This document shows, piece after piece, positions 55,750 through 64,000 of a stretch of 64,000 bases of DNA. A program made the translations under genes and the position numbers. Each line of letters opens with the position of its first letter. Within the stretch, counting starts at the first letter, position 1. The notes beneath the pieces are model-generated. The model saw only the letters and a list, made by a program, of their open reading frames with translations. It did not search any database and was not told the DNA's origin. Location: NCBI RefSeq assembly GCF_016808335.1, contig NC_053146.1:26132938-26196937 (forward strand), given 5' to 3'. Source of the stretch: Panicum virgatum (Eukaryota > Streptophyta > Magnoliopsida > Poales > Poaceae).

Positions 55750-56542
55750 ATGGATGAGTTCTTTGATGATGAAGGAAAGTTGGGGCATGGGTTCATGTCG
55801 GCTGATGCATTAGAAGAGGTAGACATTGGAGATGGAGACAGACCAAGGCTGACGTTTATTAGTGCCAAGTTAGATCCTGAGTACAAACAAGAGTTGGTGA
55901 AATTATTAAAAGAATATAAAGATTGTTTTGCTTGGGAATATTATGAGATGCCTGGCTTGGATCGATCTATTGTTGAACATCGGTTGCCTATTAAACCTGG
56001 GTATCGGCCATTTCAGCAGAGTGCGAGACGATGCAATCCTAAAGTCTTGCCAGATATAAAGGCCGAGATCACAAGGTTAATAGAAGCAAAGTTCATCAGG
56101 CAGTGCAGATATGCTGAATGGATATCTAATGTGGTCCCTGTGTACAAGAAAAATGGAAAGCTGCGCGTATGCATTGACTTCCGAGATCTCAACAAAGCTA
56201 TGCCGATGGACGGTTACCCGATGCCTATTGCCGATATGCTGGTAGATGCTACTGCAGGGCATAAAGTTATCAGTTTTATGGATGGTAATGCTGGGTACAA
56301 TCAGATATTCATGAATGAGGAAGATATCCATAAAACTGCATTCAGATGCCCAGGACATGTTGGTTTGTTCGAGTGGATTGTCATGACCTTTGGGCTGAAA
56401 AATGCTGGAGCTACATACCAAAGGGCCATGAATTATATTTTCCATGAGATCATCGGCAAGATTGTGGAGATTTACATTGATGATGTTGTGGTACAATCCA
56501 AGAGGCATCAAAAACATTTAGCCGATTTGCACAAAGCTTTAG
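55750..56542 (+). pseudogene. Element E reverse transcriptase, interrupted by element H
   Basis: One open frame of about 264 codons: LVKLLKEYKDCFAWEYYEMP, HRLPIKPGYRPFQQSARRCN, EWISNVVPVYKKNGKLRVCI, DFRDLNKAMPMDGYPMPIAD, FMDGNAGYNQIFM, FGLKNAGATYQRAMNYIF and the catalytic YIDD (IYIDDVVVQS, about 56475). These are Tat-lineage signatures (DFRDLNKA, GYNQI, YIDD), distinct from the FIDD chromovirus RTs of C and F. It ends at LADLHKAL where the H LTR begins; RNase H and integrase must lie to the right of the window or be lost. Confidence 0.88.
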
Positions 56543-57535
56543 TGTGGCAGAACCAAAAAAATAATCTGGCTTAAGTGCGCTAACCATCACTATTACTACT
56601 AAAATGGTTAAAACGCACTTCGAACGGAGAAATCTGATAGTCTGTCGGGTAAAATTCCGATAAAACCATTGTATTTCGAATCGAAACAACATACCTCACT
56701 CGAAGGTGAGTCCAGAGATTACATTAGACACAACTTTTATAATATGAACTTCAATAGTAAATGTTATTATAAACTAAGTTTGAGAATTCAAAAAAAATTA
56801 CCTCAGAAATTTGAAAGTAGATAAGTTCTTTAGAGTTTATAAACAGCGGAAAAGGAAACGATATCTAGCGACGATATATGGCATCATGATGAAGCCCGTA
56901 CATGATGTCATTCTCACCAAGCATTCCAAGAGTTACCTGAAAACAATGTTAAAAGCAAGACTGAGTATACTAATACTCAGCAAGGCTGACCCGACTAAGG
57001 GTATATAACATCCCTTTAGCTAGACATGCAAGGCTTATAAAGGCTCTGGGGTTTCTTTTGCTGAAAGCAACAAAGAGTAGATCCTTAATTTCAAATTTTA
57101 GCTTTCAGATTCTAGTTGGATTAACCATTCTAGGTTCGCACCTATCTATACAAGCATGGTAGAGAAATTATTTGCATCCAACAAAATTGAGTATCATCAT
57201 TGTTCCACTTCTTACTCTATGTGGCAAAGAGATTAAGCAGTCTCATTATCCGTGAGCGGCGGAATAGTTCGAACCGAATTTGAATCCTTGCAAGGTAAAC
57301 CTAACACACACGCTTAGAGCACTGTTGAGTCACTCCCAAGCAACCGTTGGCTTCTCATTCCAGTTCATGGATCAGGACCACTCTCCCTAGCTATAGGGCT
57401 CCAGACCTCGTCCCTCATAGCCATATCTTTCCCTGACTATAGGGCTCCAGACCTCGTCCCTCATAGTCGTGGCGTAGCGCTACCAGTTCCATCTTATTAT
57501 TTTATTCATCCTATCCCTAAAAAAGAGTGGGAGGT
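56543..57535 (-). repeat. Element H: Tekay-like LTR (part), minus strand
   Basis: The left end TGTGGCAGAACC is the reverse complement of the end of the C LTR family (GGTTCCGCCACA). Further correspondences in order are the CGGAAAAG region, the hairpin CTGAGTATACTAATACTCAG (56961-56980) and GAGACTGCTTAA/CTCTATATG-like segments near 57210-57260. It is interrupted by element G at 57536, so its remainder lies outside the window. The boundary in element E RT is sharp. Confidence 0.7.
57531..57535. repeat. Candidate target duplication, left (element G)
   Basis: GAGGT lies immediately before the G LTR. Its partner would lie beyond the window end, so it cannot be confirmed. Confidence 0.4.
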
Positions 57536-58832
57536 TGTTGGTATTTTGTAACGTCACAAATAAAATCTGCAAGCGCACGGATACCATTGTAGCTTTCACC
57601 CAAGAGTATTCCAGGATATCGTATCCACTAGGGAACGTGAGTACACTACCTATGGGTTCAGGCTATCCAAGGACACACACACTAGTGTAGGAGGATAGGA
57701 AAGAGATGACTTTCTAAGATCTAGAATCTATGCTTAGAAGAAGAGATCACGTCGCCGTTATACTTCGAGCTAAAGGTATCGACTGGCTTATACAAGCCAA
57801 TAGTTCCAATATGTGCTCTATCTGATATCCGAACGTGGAGGATTACTAAAAGGCTCGAACAGGGCTATCACCACCTGCCGGCTACCTCTACAAACCGTGG
57901 GACTATCAGACAACTGAGTGGTATAGTCCAGCCTAGACACCACGTCTACGCCTTTCCCTACTAACTCTAGAGGCATACAGGGTTATCCTTTTCTATCAGG
58001 AGCCCAACTCTAGAGTCAAATGCTATTCGCTAGCATACACATCAACTAATATAAGGCAGAGATGATAACTTGCGATCTAAACTCTAATTCTAAATAAGCA
58101 AAGAAAGTCTCGAACACTTACAACCAAATAAGCATCCGTCGAGGTACAAGTGGAGAAGAGCGCCGACAAGCCCGACACATCCCTCGACTATCTCCCTCAC
58201 TCTCGTAGAGGTACAATTTGGAGAAGATCGCCATTGCCGGCGCCCCTCCTAAGTACCTCTACTCCTAAACTCCTACTAAACACAAGATAGAGAGGCTCTA
58301 CACTTGGAGGTGAGTGATGTGTTGTGTGTTGTGTTCATTCCTCTACCCCTCCCCTTGTATTTATAGGAGGGAGCCACGAGCTGAAGCACCTGGAACCGAC
58401 CTAAACAACCAGCAGGGAGGTGCCACGTGTCGAGGATGAGGCGGTGGGGCCCATGGGCCAGGTCGGCCGACCAGTAGGTTGGTCGGCCTGCCAGGTGGGC
58501 CAACCGCCCCCAGCTTTGTCCAGCAGGTTGTCATGGGCCTCCTTGTCCTAGCCCAGTCGGGCTTGGCCTATCTTGAGTGGTCTGAATTGGGTTCTTGGGC
58601 TACACTTGGTCCATTTGAGCATGAATCAGTGCTCTGATAATTTTTGCGATTTATGTCGGGCCAAAGTGTGCTTGAAACCTGCAAAATTAGTACAAAACCA
58701 CCTGCACACATTTTCAAGCACCATATGTGGAATTTGTTAATAAATAAACCCTATGCTAGCATTTATTCCACTTTGTGGTTCCTTTTTATGTAGGAGTTGA
58801 CGGTCAGAATTGGTCGTTAGTGACCGTCAACA
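57536..58832 (-). repeat. Element G 3' LTR
   Basis: In plus orientation TGTTGGTATTTTG...GACCGTCAACA, 1297 bp. Minus-strand promoter: TATAAATA at 58358-58365 with palindrome GGTCGGCCGACC at 58461-58472. Confidence 0.9.
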
Positions 58833-58850
58833 AGATCCCCCACACTTAGT
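58833..58850 (-). promoter_or_regulatory. Element G polypurine tract
   Basis: The minus strand reads TAAGTGTGGGGGATCT before the LTR start TGTTGACGGTCAC. Similar blocks recur at 60174-60193 and 60910-60925. Confidence 0.7.
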
Positions 58851-60173
58851 TCTTTGCTCGTCCTCGAGTAAAGGCAAGAACTAAGGTGGACCTGACTTCA
58901 CATGATATGACATCTGCATAAAAATTATTCTAGGCCTTACCTTTGCCTGTGAATTTTGATGTGTCTACCATAAATGTTTGGGAAGTTGAAGAGCGGAATG
59001 GTGTTGACTTCAGTCTCCTCCACTTTCCTGCTATATGACTGGGGTTTTAGAAAAGACCAACCATAGCTTTACTTCCTCATAGGATCTCTCATTTCGCTCA
59101 CTGTGTATATATTCTCACCGACGCTTTGCTTCTTTTCACCCTACTTCTAAAGATGGCTTATGTGGGGCTCACGGTAGGAAAAATGGAAGCATGCACTTAT
59201 GTCACATATATTGCAAAATCAAACAACGGATCCATGGAGATAACAAATCAAACAAGTTGATCAAGATCGTGCACAAATGTGGAAGGTGGATGGTAATGGA
59301 ATGAAATACTCCTTTTATGAATCTCTCTCTCCTTTATTTGGATAACATGAGGACATGGCTATATATATTTTTTTTTCTTCTCTCTTTTTTCATGGACATT
59401 GTTGTGTCCATTTTTTTCTTTTCTTTTTTTTGGGTCATGCTTCTTGGGCATGCCATCTTTTCATTTTTTTTGAATAGCCCATGCCACATTTGAAGGATAC
59501 TAGAGAGAGAGATCATTAAACATTGAGTTTTATTTTGTGGATGGATGGAATATGGTAGCTAACTTCCAGTGTAGAAGTTTAGCTTGTGGAGTGCACATGA
59601 TCTTGATCAAGCAAGTATGAAAGACATCTCACTAGGGTCACAAAGTTTGAAAAAAACTCAATGCAACAACAAGGCACATATGTGTAAGATTTGTATCATG
59701 AAGGTCAGCATATGGCTTTGGTAGGACAAACACGTGGAGTTGTAAGGCTATGGAGGTTTTCTTTTGATAAAAATTTCCAATATATATACGCAGAGAAAGC
59801 AAGGATCCTTCCATCAAACCATATCTCACTAGTCAACAACTTAACAATCATGGGTTCCCTAAGATATGATTCACAAGCTCAGGCTTAGCAAAGAATAAAA
59901 GGTATGCAAGCCAATCATAGAGAAGCACAAAACCAGAGGATACCTTTTGAGTTTAATTTTAATGATTAAGCAATGACTTCCATTTAAACTCATAGGTTGA
60001 GGAGAGTGAGGGTTAGAGTGCGCAAACCGTCGCGATGAAGAATGAATGGTAGTAGTATCGGTTGTCCAAACCTTGCTACCACCGATTCATCTTGGCCTTT
60101 TGCATTCTGGTTCGTTCGGTGTTGTGCACGTATTGTGGGAGATCTCGAGTGTATATGCTTGAAAGTTCTGAGA
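58851..60173 (-). other. Element G 3' noncoding module
   Basis: No coding signal. About 58950-59760 corresponds to 5100-5960 of element B. It contains T tracts (A tracts in element sense) and two hairpins: ATGGACATTGTTGTGTCCAT at 59392-59411 and CATGC-TTCTTGG-GCATG at 59436-59452. Confidence 0.65.
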
Positions 60174-60193
60174 GATCTCCCCCACACTTGTTC
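60174..60193 (-). promoter_or_regulatory. Polypurine-like repeat 2 of element G
   Basis: The minus strand reads GAACAAGTGTGGGGGAGATC and shares AAGTGTGGGGGA with the terminal tract. Confidence 0.5.
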
Positions 60194-61280
60194 TTGTACC
60201 TAGTGCTTATTCAAAGACAAAAATATGGAAACAAACTAACAGCTCTACTTGTTTTAAGAACCAGGGAGCTCCTAAAATTTATTGAAACTAAAATTTAATC
60301 TCACCATGATACTTACTCAAGCAAGGCTGGATCAAGGTTGCATCAGCATGAGTATGTTGTGCAACATTAATCCAAAACCTTGGCTTACCTTTCCATTTGA
60401 ATTCAGCTCGCTAACTCACCCAATTGGATTTGATTTTTCTGCAGGGATTAGTCCATATATGCAACCAACATCTATACAAGTATTAACTCCAAGAACGTCA
60501 ATCAATCTAGACACGAGGTCTAGTTGACTGAAGAGGACATTTTAACGCAAACACCATGCTTGATTTAAAAAGCCTATGAATGTATGTTGCAATCATAAAT
60601 TCAAACTAGAGCATACGAGAACAAATAAAGGGAGCACGAAGCATGATTGAGCATTATTCGAAGAGAGATAGGCATGAGTTTGTACCTGGTGATCCTCGGG
60701 TGACCTCCCGGCAGGGCTTTGTTTAATGTCAAAAGCAATACATTGAGAGTACTTACCACGACATCTTGTTGATGGAGATAATATTGTCACTATGGCAACT
60801 CCTCTCATTTTTTCTTTTTTTCCTTTTATGGAGCAAGGAGCGAGGACGTACACCAATTCCAAAGCAAGATATGAATTCAGAAAAGAGCTAACTTTGGGGT
60901 ACTCACATACCTCCCCCACACTTGGAGTTTGCAAAACTTCAAGTGTATGGAGTTCAAGTCTCCTTCTGTAGTTGTTCCTTCATTAAGGCATATCGAGGTG
61001 TTGTAGTCGGTGTAGCTCACATGTTTATAGGCATTGTCTATCCATCATTCTCTTTGATCTTCCCCTGGAATGGTTAGCGACCAAAAATACCCGAAGGAAA
61101 ACTATATCCTAGAACATGCTCTTGCTTTTATTGAAAGGGAAATAAATAAGTAAATAAATAAATAATAGTCCGGGCTATCTCCTGGCAGTGCTTTATTTCT
61201 AGTCATAAGCTCGACCATGATAACCCTTGTAGCCACCATTGGTGATGAGTCATTGTTTCACCGCCAATTGATGAAGCTTG
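60194..61280 (-). other. Element G noncoding interior
   Basis: AT-rich sequence between gag and the 3' module with no recognised coding content. It includes a third polypurine-like block at 60910-60925 (minus strand CCAAGTGTGGGGGAGG). Confidence 0.55.
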
Positions 61281-63102
61281 CTACAAGGTTAGTGTCACGG
61301 TGCACCCACGAAATCTGTAATGTTTACGATAGACATATGCATCTACAACCAACCTTTTGAAAAATTTACAAAAGAGGACCTTGAGTTGGTTGTAGTCCTC
61401 GTGTGTGCACGGTACACTAAGCATGCCTGACTCTGGAGTTGCATTGAATGAGCATGGTTTACGTGGTATGTCAAAAGTGAAACTCCCATGCTCATTTGTG
61501 GAATCCTTTTCTTCGGACTCCAGAGTCGGTGCCTCATATTGATTCTCCATCTCAAGAGGTTCATCATGAAAGATCATAGTTGTATCTTGATCAAGGTCGA
61601 GAACATCAGATTCTAGGCCATCGGGAAGAGGCTCAAACTCGATCAAGGGTGATGATGGACGTTCATCTTCATGAGAGTGAAGGCTATCTTCCGAGTCGTA
61701 TTCTTCAGAGGATTCTAGAACTCCTAAGAGAATGGGCTCGGATGATATGAACGGAGATGTACGCATCATCTCCTTGAACGGGTTTTGCTCGGGAAGGGGC
61801 TTTGCCAGAAGATTTTCTAGATGAGGAGTAGCAGTGGCTGAGCCAGTTTCCCTAAGCTTTTTCATCTAGGCTCCCATGAGATGCCAGAAGTTTTTCTAGT
61901 GGGAGGCCTAGGAGAAGATTAAAATCGATGATATCGTAGATATAAAAATCTAAATGCACCTCGATTTTGTCTATTGTGATAGGCACGTCCCTTGCAATCC
62001 CCTGACATTCAAAGTACAGTTCGGATGGTCTTTTAAAGTACTTGTCGGTTGGGGTTAGAGGCTTGTTACCCATGAGAGTGTCCAAAAGGCACTCGGGTAA
62101 GATGCAAACCTCAGCAGCAGGGTCATGAAGAGCTTCTATGATTTTTGCCTTCATACAACAAGTTATGGCTGCAGAGGTTGGGCTAATTTGAATCGCTTCG
62201 GAAGCATGCTTTGCCTCCTTTGACCAATCAATTGCGGGTGTATGGCGGAAAACTTTATCGAGTGTCTCATAAGGACACAACAATTCTGTAGGTTTCTCGT
62301 GCCTAGGATTCGAGGTGTTTTTGATGTTCCCTGAAGGGTCATCCTCGAATCGGGAAGAGAACTCTGAAGGTTGGATTTCTTCTTCCTTCGGTGTTCGTGG
62401 TTCGGGAGAGGGCTCAACAAACGAATATTGAGATGTGGAAGATGAAGGCTCAGATTCGGGTGTTGAGAGACTCTCATGGCTCGACGCGGATTCCTCCCGG
62501 CGGGGTTCACTATGGTCGGTAGAAAAGAAAGAGTCTTCTAAAAAACTATCTAGGATGTCTCTTCCTTCTTCCGAAGTTGTGTGCATGAACCATCCTCCGC
62601 TGGCTTCGTCAAGCACTAGGGCAGTTTCCATGTCTAAACCCGAGTAGAAAACTTCCAACGATACTTCATCGGGTATAGACATGTCTGGGATAGATGCCAA
62701 AAGGCGCGAGAATCTAGCCCATGCTGCACCTATGGACTCCTCTAATTGGTCAAAATCGAGGATGTCGATCGGTAGGGAGTCTATGCGTTCGGTGAGGGAG
62801 AACGAGTAACAAAAGTCATCTCGAAACTCCTCCCAATCACCGCTCATATTTCCTATCATGCGGGTGTACCATTGCTCCGCCCTCTCTATAAGAGAGAAGG
62901 GGAACAATTTCTACCGCAAGGCTTCTTGTGTCATGCCTAGGATTTCTAGGCCCGAACACAGTTCCTCGAATTCTACCAAATGCTCATAGGGATCTTCATG
63001 AATTTCTCCAGAGAAGGGTCGCTTCCGAACCATGGCTATAAAGCTAGGGTCGAGTTCATGGTTAGATGAGGAAGATGGTGATGGCTCAAAGAACTCGCCC
63101 AT
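61281..63102 (-). pseudogene. Element G gag with catalytically degenerate protease-like domain
   Basis: The frame from 63102 (MGEFFEPSPSSSSNHELDPS) includes the Gag core FSGEIHEDPYEHLVEFEELC, LEILGMTQEALR, FPFSLIERAEQWY, SGDWEEFRDDFCYSFSL and WARFSRLLASIPDMSIP, then a Ser/Glu/Pro-rich linker. A retropepsin-fold segment follows (EALHDPAAEVCILPECLLDT, PITIDKIEVHLDFYIYDIID, FNLLLGLPLEKLLASHG). The active-site loop reads DPAAEV rather than D-[ST]-G-A. TAG at 62911-62913 breaks the frame between LR and KLFPFSL, and a frameshift near 61858 shifts it for the last ~190 codons (SATATPHLENLL to the stop at 61281). No pol follows. Confidence 0.75.
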
Positions 63103-63218
63103 TGGGGTATAGAGCTAGGGAAAGGATAGCTGCTCCAAGGGTAGCGGGGGTAGAGGTAGGAGGAAAGAAAATGAAAAAGATACGAGGACGTCTGAGTTCG
63201 AAGATAATGTTGCTGCCG

Positions 63219-63236
63219 TTCCCCGGCAACGGCGCC
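63219..63236 (-). promoter_or_regulatory. Element G primer-binding site (tRNA-Asp type)
   Basis: The minus strand reads TGGCGCCGTTGCCGGGGAA, eight bases from the 5' LTR. It is the same site as in element B. Confidence 0.85.
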
Positions 63237-63244
63237 AGAAAGCT

Positions 63245-64000
63245 TGTTGGTATTTTGTAACGTCACGAATAAAATCCGCAAGCGCACGGATACCGCTGTA
63301 GCTTTCACCCAAGAGTATTCCAGGGTATCGTATCCACTAGAGAACGTGAGTACACAACCTACGGGTTCAGGCTGTCCAAGGACACATACACTGGTGTAGG
63401 AGGATAAGAAAGAGAGGACTTTCTAAGATCTAAAATCTATGCTTAGAATAAGAGATCACGTCGCCGTTATACTTCGAGCTAAAGGTATCGACCGGCTTAT
63501 ACAAGCCGATAATTCCAATATGTGCTATATCTGATATCCAAACTTGGAGGATTACTAAAAGGCTCGAACAGGGCTGTCAACACCTGCCTGCTACCTCTAC
63601 AAACCGTGGGACTATCAGACAACTGAGTGGTATAATCCAGCCTAGACACCACGTCTACGCCTTTCCCTACTAACTCTAGAGGCATACAGGGTTATCCTTT
63701 TCTATCCGGAGTCCAACTCTAGAGTCAAATGCTACTCGCTAGCATACACATCAACTAATATCAGGCAGAGATGATAACTTGCGATCTAAACTCTAATTCT
63801 AAATAAGCAAAGAAAGTCTCAAACACTTACAACCGAATAAGCATCCGTCGAGGTACAAGCGGAGAAGAGCGCCAACAAGCCCGGCACATCCCCCGACTAT
63901 CTCCCTCACTCTCGTAGAGGTACAATTTGGAGAAGAGCGCCATTGCCGGCACCCCTCCTGAGTACCTCTACTCCTAAACTCCTACTAAACACAAGCTAGA
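63245..64000 (-). repeat. Element G 5' LTR (cut by window end)
   Basis: It starts TGTTGGTATTTTGTAACG and matches 57536-58290 with few differences. The promoter end of this copy is outside the window. Confidence 0.9.

Larger units (their letters stand above)
57536..64000 (-). mobile_element. Element G: Athila-type gag-only element
   Basis: The left LTR (57536-58832) and right LTR (63245 to window end) are nearly identical by eye and flank a 4.4-kb interior on the minus strand: tRNA-Asp primer site, gag fused to a protease-like domain, about 2.4 kb of noncoding sequence with polypurine-like repeats, and the terminal polypurine tract. There is no RT, RNase H, integrase or second ORF. It is related to element B by primer site, LTR ends, promoter layout and the 3' noncoding module. 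Confidence 0.88.

Overview
The window reads as nuclear DNA of a grass, probably a panicoid such as a sorghum, Panicum, Setaria or sugarcane relative. This rests on gene and repeat families: long-LTR Tekay-type chromoviruses, Athila-type elements with a tRNA-Asp-like primer site, a Tat/Grande-type element with an antisense gene, a Mutator-like element, MITEs and a CACTA end. Species cannot be read from the sequence. About 85% of the window is nested LTR retrotransposons. There is one apparently complete host gene and one host gene fragment. No rRNA, tRNA, CRISPR or bacterial feature was seen.

Layout, left to right. (A) 1-4465 is a small Ty3/gypsy-type element carrying only a protease-like ORF, inserted into the 3' LTR of (B). 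(B) 4466-12604 is an Athila-type element on the minus strand with gag-protease and a second ORF but no RT or integrase. Its right LTR is cut at about 12604, and 12 bp of filler joins it to (C). (C) 12617-26862 is a degenerate Tekay-like chromovirus with about 4.1 kb LTRs, an extra ORF upstream of gag, then gag-pro-RT-RNaseH-INT-chromodomain, all full of stops. (C) interrupts (D), of which only an LTR, primer site and gag start remain (26863-28316, minus). From 28317 to about 38.9 kb is the gene-bearing interval: a Mutator-like element with perfect 9-bp target duplications (29862-31282), a hAT-like MITE, a 49-codon Bet v 1/PR-10-like gene fragment, an 11-exon plastid HAD/CbbY-like gene on the minus strand (36812 to 32659), a Stowaway-like MITE and a CACTA terminus.

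From 38.9 to 56.5 kb is (E), a Tat/Grande-like element present as a 3' half and a 5' half that share one LTR (51636-52658). E carries a spliced antisense gene, and (F), a complete 10.75-kb chromovirus (40403-51157, minus, 5-bp target duplication), sits inside that gene's first intron. E's reverse transcriptase is interrupted at 56543 by (H), a Tekay-like LTR on the minus strand, which is itself interrupted by (G), an Athila-type gag-only element (57536 to beyond 64000, minus).

The observations I rate highest are a canonical GT-AG intron inside the gag gene of F, at a codon boundary where C has uninterrupted gag; the antisense, TATA-driven, three-exon gene of E whose reading frame is restored exactly by splicing across F; and an LTR-like promoter module (a palindrome with core TCGGCCGA about 100 bp upstream of a TATA box) reused inside B ahead of its second ORF and matching the LTR promoters of B and G. 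None of the retroelements looks coding-competent as it stands. B, C, E and G need pol or repaired genes from elsewhere, and F has nearly identical LTRs but a broken gag-pol.
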